This document shows, piece after piece, positions 8,489 to 17,902 of a stretch of 18,701 nt of DNA. A program made the translations under genes and the position numbers. This DNA comes from Batkoa obscura (taxonomy: Eukaryota > Entomophthoromycota > Entomophthoromycetes > Entomophthorales > Batkoaceae). The notes under the pieces are model-generated. The model was not told where the DNA came from. It saw only the letters and a program-made list of their open reading frames with translations, and did no database searches. The stretch is taken from the NCBI GenBank assembly GCA_030770535.1, contig JASVEC010000279.1, forward strand, positions 1 to 18,701, given 5' to 3'. Each line of letters starts with the position of its first letter. The first letter of the stretch is position 1.

Positions 8489-9132
8489 TACTTTTGCTTT
8501 TTATTATTTGATCTGAGCTATGTATTAAATTCCTTTGGCCGTAAATTTAATGCTGCTATTCTGGTTATGAAAGTATGAAGGGCTCTTTTATAAAAATACA
8601 GTCCCTAATAGTGTTCCAATTTAATTTATTTTAAAATAAAACACAAACTATTATTATAACCTTAGTTTATTTACAATACATGCCAAATAAACTGTTCGAT
8701 TGTAAAATCTACTAATTTGAACTATGTTGATATAAAAATTTATCAGAAAATTGTTTGTTATAAACAGAAAAGGAAAATACAATGTATTATAAACGATCAA
8801 TAGGTAAATCTTACAATATCATTAGCTATACTTCTCTTCTAGTTGTCAACTCTCCAGTACATGATCACAAGTTTCATGATCTTCAAAATAGATTGATAAT
8901 ATGTAAAATTGTTCATTTAGTGAAAAGTTGGTTTAATTTTATTATTGTATTGTATATATTGTATAATAATATAGAAAGAAACAGCATTAGTTTTCTAAAA
9001 ACAAATTTTATATGAACAGAGAAATAAAATAACGATATACCTATATTTTTTCTAATTTTATTTGATTTTTAACATTTTGAATTTCTAGAGAACTTTCTAC
9101 AATTCTTATTACAAAGGAAATCAAAAAAGTTT
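8489..9132. other. Region without a supported gene
   Basis: AT-rich sequence. An ATG frame of 77 codons at 8782-9015 (MYYKRSIGKSYN...) is open, but its second half is a low-complexity Ile/Tyr/Asn run and it matches nothing I know. No repeats of the window's families occur here before the MITE at 9137. Confidence 0.35.
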
Positions 9133-9136
9133 ATAT

Positions 9137-9234
9137 GGGGATGTACTTTTGTATTTAAGAATTTTACTGACAATTTTTCCACTCAAATAGCGCTTAAAAA
9201 ATGGAAAAATAATGAAACTAAAAAAAACAGCCTC
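9137..9234 (-). mobile_element. 98-bp MITE, copy 2 (inverted orientation)
   Basis: Begins GGGGATGTACTTTTGTATTT and ends AAACAGCCTC, flanked by ATAT on both sides (9133-9136, 9235-9238). It is the reverse complement of copy 3 at the level of family orientation, 75 bases away, with the same central AGCGCT palindrome. Confidence 0.88.
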
Positions 9235-9309
9235 ATATAATAAGTAGTTTTAATTATTAAAAGATTTAATTTGCACAAATTTGATATATTGATATAAAAA
9301 AGATTATTT

Positions 9310-9407
9310 GGGGATGTTTTTTTGGCTTCATTACTTTTTCCACTTTTTAAGCGCTATTTGAGTGGAAAAATTATCAGTAAAATTCTTGAACGCAAAAATA
9401 CATCTCC
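9310..9407 (+). mobile_element. 98-bp MITE, copy 3
   Basis: Begins GGGGATGTTTTTTTGGCTTC and ends ACATCTCC. Direct ATTT on both sides (9306-9309, 9408-9411) is the most informative flank in the window: ATTT is not its own complement, so it must be a target duplication rather than part of the inverted repeat. The inner stem is TTTTTCCACT...AGTGGAAAAA. Confidence 0.9.
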
Positions 9408-9745
9408 ATTTACAAAGTTTCAAAATGATTGGACCAGTTGTTTTTGAGATATTATTATAAAGGTAAGAAGAGTTAACAAATTTTTAAAAGTTGAATATTT
9501 TGCCAAATTTCCTTCAAAAAATAATACTTTTAATCAAAATGAAAAGTTTTTAATTAAAAGCCTGACTTCTTAAATAACTTATTAGGTTTTTTTATAATAG
9601 ATAAAGATATTTATAAAAAGAGTTAGGTTATATTAAATAAAAATTCGAAAAAAAAATTAGGCTTTAGGTATTCTAAATATATTTTAAAACCAAACTTTGA
9701 AATATAAATTAATTAAAAAATAAAAAACATATAATATAGTTATAC

Positions 9746-10220
9746 TTGACTATGCGAAATATCGCTTTATCAGCTCCATGATTGCTTATAGCATAATAAC
9801 CACTTAAGTTGTTGTGTTCCTAAGTTCAGAGACAATTGATCCCATGCTCTTAGTTTAATTTGCTATGGGAATTTCTAGCTTCATCCCAAAGAATGTTATC
9901 CTCTTGTTTTGTTATCCGTACTTCTTAGAGTATGAAAGAGATTTTAGAATATAGTAACTCGAGGCTTTTTAACTGAATTGTTCCATGATATCTTATACGT
10001 TTAATAAAGCCACTAAATTTTCTTAATAGTACTTTACGTATATTTTACAGTAGCATTGTCTATTATATTTGTCTTACATAGTATATAGCCTATTACGTAA
10101 TATTCTTCATAATTCAAGTCTATCTTAGTCACACAAACTAAGACTTTTCAACTTACAGTGTAGTCAATCAGACAATAGCTGTTTTTGACTCCAATCAGTG
10201 AGTACCAGTTCTCACAGCTA
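9746..10220 (+). repeat. ~475-bp dispersed repeat, copy A
   Basis: Runs from TTGACTATGCGAAATATCGC to CTCACAGCT. It aligns along its whole length with copy B (11430-11905), including the blocks GTTGTGTTC, TTCTAGCTT, TCGAGGCTTTTTAACTGAAT and TTTAATAAAGCCACTAA. It contains the conserved hairpin CTTAGT...ACTAAG near its right end and no open frame. It could be a solo LTR fossil or a non-autonomous TIR element, and the sequence does not decide between them. Confidence 0.8.
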
Positions 10221-11429
10221 TAGTTAAAATATGTAGTTTTTTTACTAATTGTTTCAAACTTTTTGATTTTTTATACAAATTTAAATACTGTTTATCTTTA
10301 AATTTATTTTTGATAGCTAGTATTTTCTTGGGCTTCTAATTAATTATAAAAAATAAAAACTATATTTTAAACATTTTAAACTAAATTAAACAAAAATTAA
10401 ATAATTAGTAAAAGAAATACTTAATAATAAAAGTAAAGCCAAAAAACAAAATTAGTTTATATATACAACAGCTACAAAATTTAGTCCTTGGGTTTTGGTT
10501 ATCTATATTAGTTCTAGCAAGTTGGAAATTGAAAAAAATTTATGATAACTTATTAAAATATGCAAAATATAAAAAAAGCTATTTAATAAAGTATAAAATT
10601 ACATTAATAATAGTATCAAAATAAGAAAAGTAAATATTTATGCTAAAGTATTATTTGGTACAGTTAAAAAAATAAAAAAGTTAAGGATATAAAAAAAGTT
10701 TAACTTCAAATTGTATAGCAAAACATTATACTTTAAGTAAAAGCAACTGTTTATATAGTATTACAATCTTAAATAAAGCTGACAGATACATATTTTAAGC
10801 TATATAGCTAAAGTAAACTTTAATTCATAAAAATAATATGTAATTATTATACAATCTGTAAAAAAATTATTAAAATTTTAAATTAGCTTCAAGGCTTTTT
10901 TATTTAAGCTAATTTACACAAATAGCATTATTCTATTTAAGATATTTAAAATATAGTTTTTGTTTTTTATAGTTTAACTCTTTATTGATTAAAGTTCAAA
11001 AATACATTAATTTTAAAATAAGTAACCCTTTGCTTTTTAAAAGTTCCCTATTTTTTATTAGGTAGTCCAACAAATAGATTTTCTAAATTTGAATTGATTT
11101 GAAACCAAAATAAAACAGTATGCTTAAATCAGTTCAGGATTAGACTACAATAAAAATAAAATAATATAACATTGGCCATTTTTCGATTTCTATTTCATAT
11201 TCCATTCTATTGAGATAAAACTTGAGGTAGGGAGAAGCAATTAAATCATATAGGAAGCGTTTTCATCATTATCAAAAAATAAACTTTAGGAGGAAAAGTA
11301 TATAAACAATAATTTTTCTTAAAACCTCTTTCATTATTTTTGTGTATAAGAATATAGTTTCATTATTTTTTAAGTATTTATGTTTGTGTAAATATATGTT
11401 TCTTTAATTGATAAGGTTGGTTGTAAAAT
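10221..11429. other. Very AT-rich 1.2-kb spacer between two repeat copies
   Basis: The most AT-rich part of the window, dominated by A-runs and TA steps, with no sustained open frame on either strand. It lies exactly between two same-strand copies of the 475-bp repeat, so it may be the worn interior of one element or simple spacer DNA. Nothing recognisable is left. Confidence 0.5.
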
Positions 11430-11905
11430 TTGACTATGTGAAATATCGCTTTGTCAGTCCCATGGTTAATTATAACATAAAAATCGCCTAAGCTGTTGTG
11501 TTCTCGAGTTCAGAGGAAATCAGTCCCACGTTCTTATTTTAATTTGTTATGAGAATTTCTAGCTTAATCCAAAAGAATATTATCCTCTCATTTTGATATT
11601 TATACTTTTCAGAGTATAAAAGAGTTTACAGAGTATAGTAGTTCGAGGCTTTTTAACTGAATTATTCCCTGATATCTCGAACATTTAATAAAGCCACTAA
11701 GTTTTCTTAATAGTATTTTACATGGGTTTTACATTAATATTGTCTATTCTATTTGTCTTATATAGCTTGTAACCTATTATGTGCTATTCCTCATAGCCCA
11801 AGTCTATCTTAGTCACATAAACTAAGACCTTTCGACTTATAGTGTAGTCAACCCAGCAATAGCTGTTCTTGACTCCAAACCCTGAGTACCAGATTTCACA
11901 ACTAA
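11430..11905 (+). repeat. ~475-bp dispersed repeat, copy B
   Basis: Runs from TTGACTATGTGAAATATCGC to ATTTCACAACT. The ends hold an inverted match, TGTGAAAT near the start and ATTTCACA near the end. TG...CA outermost bases could indicate an LTR, but no primer site, polypurine tract or coding interior supports that. It differs from copy A at many positions by substitution and small indels. Confidence 0.82.
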
Positions 11906-11942
11906 ATCATCTAGTAGCTTCTCAATCTTTCAGAATAAATAT

Positions 11943-12040
11943 GGAGATGAGTTTTTGTGTTTAATAATTTTATCAATAGCCTTTCCACTTAATTAGTGCT
12001 TAAAAAGTGGAAAAAGTAGTTAAACTAAAAAAACATCCCC
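11943..12040 (-). mobile_element. 98-bp MITE, copy 4
   Basis: Begins GGAGATGAGTTTTTGTGTTT and ends AACATCCCC, flanked by ATAT (11939-11942) and ATAC (12041-12044). More diverged than copies 3 and 5: the central AGCGCT has become AGTGCT. It sits 38 bases beyond repeat copy B. Confidence 0.85.
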
Positions 12041-12459
12041 ATACGTTGATTCCTATTTAGGCTCACAAATTTTTAGGTATGGTCTATACAATAAAACCCA
12101 ACTTAATATCTATTTGTGATGGTATTAAGCTTCAGGGAACGTCTCTCCAGTAATCTCATTTACCTATTATACTTTTGGCTAATGTGTTTAATTGCTAAGT
12201 TAAGTCATACTCCTCTATTTAAATATACTTAACTGATTAAGCATATTTAGGAGGTTTTCTTCTTCTTCTATCTCCTTTTTAAATAAACTCTTTTTAAACA
12301 AACTCTTTTTTATTCAATTATCTTTTAATTTGTATTTCGAATAGTTTATAATATCTATCATCTAATACTTTAATTACAAACTTAATGTTACGATCAAACA
12401 TTTAGTCATGTTTAAATAAATTTTATTGTTAACTATGAGTTGGAAACTAATCTTGAACA
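12041..12459. other. Region without a gene; contains a short hairpin
   Basis: At about 12210-12255 AAATATACTTAA pairs with TTAAGCATATTT, flanked by CCTC and GAGG, which would fold into a stem-loop. At 12286-12311 a 13-base unit (AAACTCTTTTTAA-like) is repeated twice. Nothing else is recognised. Confidence 0.4.
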
Positions 12460-12597
12460 TCATGCTGTTGAACTAAAGTGGCTTGTCAAAGCAACCTTGA
12501 GTTCAATATCAAAATTCTCTTAAATTACTTTAGGTTCGACAAATGCTTTGTTCATAAAGTTAACTTTGTTGGGTTGGAGTATAACTAGTATCATCAT
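12460..12597 (-). pseudogene. Short coding remnant, family unknown
   Basis: On the minus strand a frame starting at an ATG pair (12597) reads MMILVILQPNKVNFMNKAF, reaches a TAA, then stays open for a further ~19 codons (ENFDIELKVALTSHFSSTA) to a TGA at 12460-12462. The composition looks like protein rather than chance. It stops abruptly at MITE copy 5, nine bases upstream. No family recognised. Confidence 0.25.
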
Positions 12598-12605
12598 CAG
12601 TATAT

Positions 12606-12704
12606 GGGGATGTATTTTTTTGTCTAAGAACTTTACTAACAATCTTTCTGCTCAAATAGCGCTTAAAAAATGGAAAAAGTAATGAAACCAAAAAAAACAT
12701 CCCC
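12606..12704 (-). mobile_element. 98-bp MITE, copy 5
   Basis: Begins GGGGATGTATTTTTTTGTCT and ends AAAACATCCCC, flanked by ATAT on both sides (12602-12605, 12705-12708). The outer arms are the best preserved of the six copies, and the central AGCGCT is intact. Confidence 0.9.
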
Positions 12705-12708
12705 ATAT

Positions 12709-13174
12709 GCTAATCAATAGTTTATTCTTCAAACTTGTTAACTTATGTATATGGTTAATTCAATGGCAGTATTTTACAAGTTGATAAATACAATGTTTGA
12801 TCTAGATCTACTTAAAAGGTTATACTATCTTATTATACTTTCTAACATTTACTTAGCTGGGGTCAAAGGTTTGTCTAATGTTATTTGTTTTATCTAATGG
12901 CTCATTCAATTTAAATAACCCACTTGTCTCAATATTTCGATAAGTATAGATGTAGTTGAAACAATCAGTACGGTTTTTTATAAACTAAGTAATTCACTAT
13001 TCAAAAATTGAAAACTGTTAATATTTTGTATTCAGCTATTTCTTTATTTACTTTTTATTTTGATCAGTGATCTTAAAATTTTAAAGTTTTTAGTTTTAGT
13101 GTGCATACAGTATTAAACTTAATTAAAAAGTTAATAATAATTAGTAAAATCTAGCTATTATAACAATTCTAATT
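12709..13174. other. Region with nothing recognised
   Basis: AT-rich DNA downstream (in the minus-strand sense) of the decayed GST-like copy. I see no open frame, repeat copy or RNA gene. Confidence 0.4.
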
Positions 13175-13965
13175 TCAATTTATAAAGCTAAGGTCTAAAG
13201 AAGTAGCAAACTGATCATAGAGATTATCAATTATATTAAACTGGTTTTAAAAAAAGGATTTTGATAGTTTATAACGATAGTATCAAAAGTAGTAACTGAA
13301 AATTCTTGAAAAGCTTTAAGGTGTCTAAAAGTATGTGATCCACATACGTTACATTGTCGCTCCCCAAAAAGTTAATTTGAACTAATGTTTCACGAAATGA
13401 TAGGAAAAATGTTTCAATATTGCTTAAAATATGGCTTCTAAGAAGGACCAACTGTCCTAAACGTCTAAAAAAATTTGATCTGATACTGGTTCATTGATCT
13501 CTAACTCAATCCTTATCGTGATTGTTTATAAGCTCATTAGCTCCTAAACTAGTTGATCGAGAAAAGGTGGGAGCATTTTCCAATAAATAATTTATTAAAC
13601 TTTCACCATTTAGAAATAATGAGTTCCGAGGATATCTCCCGCCAAGATAGTCATGAAACTCTATAGATTCTTTAACTATAGCCTCTCATTAAATTTGATA
13701 ATTTACATGTTATCCTTAAAAAAGAGAGTTAATAATAGTTAAAGACAAATTAATAAAAGTTAACTAAAGTTACTTTATGCTTTAGGGATTTTTATGATCC
13801 TCAATAAATACAAAATTCTGATCAATTTATGCCCCCAAAAAATAACTAACCAGTAGTTAGAATATAGTTGACGACTTACCTTATACTTTATAGCTAATAA
13901 AATCCTCTAAGTAAATGGAATAAAGTACAGTCTTTTTGAGTTATAAATTCACGAATTTCGATCAT
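13175..13965 (-). pseudogene. Decayed GST-like copy (left member of a tandem trio)
   Basis: This region aligns with the intact gene at 14648-15427 along its length. The start MIEIREFITQK (ATG at 13965) matches MYKFDDFVKKR. RILLAIKYK matches RTILAMKHK, followed by a GTAAGT donor and a CTAAC...TAG end, so the first intron is recognisable. QNFVFIEDH matches EQFVLLEDA. YPRNSLFLNGES matches FPQNPLFPNGRE. FLGSDNVTYVDHILLDTLK matches FLEGDKLSYSDYIVFSYLK. The tail corresponds to WFNYIDNL. Several frameshifts and stops interrupt it, including a stop where the intact copy has Trp (FTW). It is a host gene duplicate that has lost function. Confidence 0.72.
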
Positions 13966-14647
13966 AATCAAGTTAGAAAAGAAATATTACAACTGATGTC
14001 TGTTATTCATATGATACCAAGCAAGCTCACCAATCCAACTATTGTGTATATAATTTGTCAAGTGAAATTACTAACTACATAAAAACGACTTTCACGCTTT
14101 GCTAAGAGACACAAGTATACACGGCGAAAATTGTTTTTTTTTAACTCCCATCTAAGAATATGTAGATTTCTTTACTTAATATACTAGTGAAGTATATAAA
14201 GCACAATATAAACACTGATAGAGATGATTGAACTAATCAATAAATAATCAAAATTTAAGTAGAACTTTAGCTATAGACCAAAGCTCAACAATTAAAAGAC
14301 AATATGTGAAAGTACGGTTTGTACAATACATTTGATCTCTATATAATTTAAAGATAGTTGAACGAAGGGACTTTAATTAAAGAGCTAAGCATAGCCGATA
14401 ATTAACATAGGAAAAGGCTATAATATTTCTTTTTTTGAATAAAACTACTTAAACAACTTAGATAACAATGGTGCTTAAAGCTAAATAGCAATATTGGTGA
14501 TGGTTTTATAATCAAAACTAAAAAAATTCAATAATTACAATTACAAAAATAAAGTAACAATTTACTAAATTAAAACTTATCGCTGTCAAATATTGAACTT
14601 AATAGTGCCTCTAATTCTTGCCACTATACCAACTTTATTTCATGAGA
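13966..14647. other. Spacer between GST-like copies
   Basis: No gene recognised. The part at 14495-14550 (TTTTATAATCAAAACTAAAAA...) has a diverged counterpart at 16310-16360, on the downstream side of the right-hand GST-like copy, so the duplication unit extended beyond the gene. Confidence 0.5.
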
Positions 14648-15427
14648 CTAAGGTTTAAAAGAAGCAGAAAATCCATCATTAAGATTGTCAATATAGTTAA
14701 ACCAGCTTTTTAAAATAGGATCCCGATGGTCAGTTACTATGTAGCTAAAAGTAGAAAGTGAGCCTATTTGGGCATATTTAAGGTAACTAAAGACGATATA
14801 GTCTGAGTAACTTAGCTTATCACCCTCTAAAAATCTCGTTTTAGACAATGCCATACGGAACTTTGAGAAGGATTCTTCTGTCTTGGTGAGAAGATCTTTT
14901 CTATTATCAATCTCATTTTGAGTGTTTTCTTTAGTATTTGTACTATCATAGCCTTTAAATTTAACGTCCAATGAATTATAAAGGTCTATTGTGACTAAAT
15001 TAACCAAATGGAAATAGAAACGGTCTTGTGCTAACATTTTAGCATACTCGCGACCATTTGGAAATAATGGGTTTTGAGGGAATTTTTCTTCAAGGTACTC
15101 TGCAACCTTAAAAGACTTGCAAATTACAGATTTACTATCAGAATATATTGCCTGTACAGTATCCCACTCTAAATTGCTTTTTAGCAGTTAAATATATAAA
15201 TATATAACTTGAATAAAATACTCCCGATTTAACTTATGGTTGGCATCTTCAAGAAGAACAAATTGTTCCGAATTAAGGTCAATATCCTAGAATAAATCAG
15301 TAAATTAATAAACTACATCCGGGGTATAAATAACTACTTTATGCTTCATAGCTAATATCGTTCTCCATGTAAATGCAGTGAATAGACTCCCTCTTCTTTT
15401 TTTCACAAAGTCATCAAACTTATACAT
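14648..15427 (-). CDS. Glutathione S-transferase-like protein, three exons, intact
   Basis: Exons 15427-15317, 15286-15222 and 15176-14648 join in frame to 234 residues, normal for a GST. The thioredoxin-fold half shows FTWRTILAMKHK (about residues 19-30) and then SDSKSVICKSFKVAEYLEEK, the usual beta-strand and Ser-x-x-Ile/Val helix that contacts glutathione. The helical half carries FLEGDKLSYSDYIVFSYLK, the GST C-domain signature with the conserved Asp. Intron 2 (15177-15221, 45 bp) starts GTATTT and holds a TAAC branch-like site. Intron 1 is less sure. A 30-bp intron (15287-15316) keeps VVIYTPD. A donor after KHK would give 51 bp and drop those seven residues, and the left paralog has a good donor at that second place. 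It probably conjugates or binds small electrophiles in the cytosol; substrate unknown. It is the only intact member of three copies. Confidence 0.8.
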
Positions 15428-15470
15428 TTTTATTAAATAAAAAAGTAAAGTTGTAATATTTGGTTATATT

Positions 15471-15477
15471 ATTTATA
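15471..15477 (-). promoter_or_regulatory. Putative TATA box of the intact GST-like gene
   Basis: On the minus strand TATAAAT lies about 45 bases before the ATG at 15427, a reasonable distance for a fungal promoter. It is position-based only. Confidence 0.35.
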
Positions 15478-16471
15478 CACTATTAAATAAAATTCTAACT
15501 TTATTGTTTAACATATGGTTTGCTAAATAAAATTACTCAGTATATAATAATAAACCTTGCCCTTTGCTAAGCGTACAATTAGAAAAGGTACTAGTTGAAA
15601 ACAGTAGGGATCATTTTGAAAAATTTTGTTTGTTTTAGTGAAGAATTAGTTTTTAGGTAATAGATAGGTAATAAATGGGTAATAAATGGGTAATATATAA
15701 GCTTATTAACCTATTTTGACTAATTGAAAATAAAACCCTACCTTAATAATAACCTCCCTAATGTTAGCTCTAACCTAAATTTTTATTATATACAAGCTAT
15801 TATTTTAAGCTTTTCAAGCTTCTCGATTGCTTTTTTGGATCGGTTCTTTTAACTATAAAAGGAGATATTTTGTAAAAATTGGCAGGAAAGATAATGACTC
15901 ATACTGTTCTTGGGTGGAACAGTAGAAACTTTGTTAATCTAATCTCTTATATAACAGTATATGGGTTCCAAACTCAATAAATTATTGGTAATTGTATAAG
16001 TTATCCTATAATATTAGTATAATTTATTAAAGTAACAACTTAACTTATAAGTGCTAGTAAGAAGAGCTAAATTGTAGATAAAAATTCATAAAGAAATCAT
16101 TTTTAAAACCTGTAATTTACTCATAAGGATGATAGCTATAGGCATTAAAGATAATCAATTATAATGATTTCATTAAAGAGAATAAATAAAGAATAGTTAA
16201 TGAACATATATTTAGTGCCGTAAAAAACCATGAGCTTACTTCTATTGATAACACTTATCAAGGAACTTAGATGATAAAGAGGGGTAATCGAAGTAATAGT
16301 ATCAACGACACTTTTATAATCAAAACTAAAAAGAATCGATTTATAATTATAGCTACAAAACAATAGAACACACTTATAATCTTTGACCATCTGATCAATG
16401 TTTTTGTATTAAATTAGTTTGAACAAATATTTTAAAATTATAGTAAGTATTTAAAATTTAGATCTTTATAT
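15478..16471. other. Spacer between GST-like copies
   Basis: Mostly AT-rich DNA without a supported gene. It includes the short tandem array at 15655-15698. An 81-codon minus-strand frame at 16145-16390 is open, but it overlaps the duplicated downstream segment (16310-16360). Its counterpart near 14500 is not open, although FSFDYK is shared. It may be a trace of coding sequence in the duplicated unit. Confidence 0.4.
15655..15698 (+). repeat. Tandem repeat, four units of 11 bp
   Basis: Units AGGTAATAGAT, AGGTAATAAAT, GGGTAATAAAT and GGGTAATATAT follow without gaps. It is a small minisatellite, not telomeric in sequence and with no coding context. Confidence 0.75.
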
Positions 16472-16572
16472 GGGGCAATGTTTTTTTGATTTCATCATTC
16501 TTTCCATTTTTTTAAGGAGTGTCTGAGCGGAAAGATCGTTGGTAAAGTTCTTAAATAAAAAATATATCCTCC
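16472..16572 (+). mobile_element. 98-bp-family MITE, copy 6 (most diverged)
   Basis: Begins GGGGCAATGTTTTTTTGATT and ends ATATATCCTCC, 101 bp, flanked by ATAT (16468-16471) and a shifted TATA. The central AGCGCT is lost (AAGGAGTGTCTGAGC). It lies about 98 bases downstream of the decayed right-hand GST-like copy, comparable to copy 1 beyond the hydrolase gene. Confidence 0.75.
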
Positions 16573-16669
16573 TATATTTGAAATACCTTAAATGTAAACA
16601 TCAATTACTGGTTATTAAATGTTGCAATAACTTTATCTCTTATAAAAATATTGACTCTGTTTTGTATAG

Positions 16670-17282
16670 CTAAAGTAGAAAAGACATGGCAAAGCAGTCA
16701 TAAAGGTAATCAGTCGAACAAAAATAAATTTCCAAAACAGTATCTCCATGGTTGGTTACAACATCACTAAAGGTAGAAACCGAAATAAGTCGGACAAATC
16801 TCAAATATTCATAAAGAATATAATTCAAATAATTTAGTTTATCACCTTCAATAAGCTTATTACTAGCTAAAATTTTATAAAACACTGAGGAGAGCACTTC
16901 AATCTTACATTGAAATTTTTTTTAATACCAGGCTTTTATAAAACTTTTATGAAGTTTACTTCTTTCTCTTCATATAAACGATTTTGATCTTTGAGATATA
17001 ATGGGTCATAACGCTTATGTATGACTAAATAAATTAAGGTATCCAAGCAGTTTTCTTTTTTAAGTAAAGAATCCTCAAGAGTGTGACCATTTGGAAACAA
17101 CGTGTTTTCTGGATACTTTTCTTCAATAAGATCGCGGCGATCTCCGAAGACTTTAAAGCTATGGATTTTTTACTGAAATTTATAACCTGGGTGGGATCCG
17201 ATTCTAATTTACTCTAAAAAAGTTGAATGGGGTAAGACATTCACAGTCCTTTTGAACTATAAAAATTATGGGATTCTACCAT
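16670..17282 (-). pseudogene. Decayed GST-like copy (right member of the trio)
   Basis: Alignment with the intact gene shows IAFKSSEIAA-like sequence (ALKSSEIAAIL against CKSFKVAEYL), then EEKYPENTLFPNGHTLED against EEKFPQNPLFPNGREYAK in another frame. KLIEGDKLNYLNYILYEYLR then matches FLEGDKLSYSDYIVFSYLK, and the tail YDCFAMSFLL ends at a TAG in the same place as the intact gene. The first half is poorly preserved: the ATG at 17282 opens a frame of only 13 codons, and the exon 2 segment seems to be missing. At least one frameshift and several stops make it non-functional. It is less decayed at its 3' end than the left copy. Confidence 0.68.
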
Positions 17283-17902
17283 TTTAAAGGCAAAGAAGCA
17301 AACTTTGTAATATTCTATATTAGTTCTTTTTATATGATTAAGTCGATTTTCAATTTAAACTTAAAACTTAATTTGCCTAATTAAACCCTTCTAATTTATG
17401 TTTATATGCTAAGTCCAATTCATTAGGCATTTAATCAGTAACTAAAAACATCTGTCATATATCCTTGCTTTATACCTTCTAACATTAATTTTGGCTATTA
17501 TAAACAACGAAAAGTATAATTCTAGGAATGTGATTAAACAGGTGTTTTATTTAATAAAGTCCAATTTTTCTGTAACATATTATATTAAACATAATAAATT
17601 TTAATAAAAGTTATAAAGGAAAAAAGGGCTAATAGTTCTATAAGCATAAAGAGAATTGATTTAAAAAACAATCAGGTGGTCAATGATAAATACCATAAAT
17701 TAGCTAAAATCATATATTAATTATTCATTGCTGTTTTGAAAAATTTACGATAGGAATCAGATGACTATATTCATTAAAAACAAATCAGATCCGTTCAAAT
17801 ACTATAATATTAGTAGCAAGAATAATAGTTAAAGAGTCAGAATATTAAAAAAAATTGTTAATATGAACCCTACATAGAAATTTTACTCAAATTTTAAACA
17901 AT
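17283..17902. other. Region with nothing recognised
   Basis: AT-rich spacer with no open frame of interest, no copy of the window's repeats and no RNA gene that I can see. Confidence 0.4.

Noticed and set aside
8782-9015. 77-codon plus-strand frame
   Set aside because: No family match, low-complexity second half, no splice or promoter context; left as unsupported.
9746-11905. Calling copies A and B the paired LTRs of one retroelement
   Set aside because: The copies are strongly diverged, the interior has no readable genes, and no primer-binding site or clear flanking duplication was found.
15720-15780. AACCCTA-like words near the 11-bp tandem array as a telomere relic
   Set aside because: Only isolated, irregular words and not a repeated unit.
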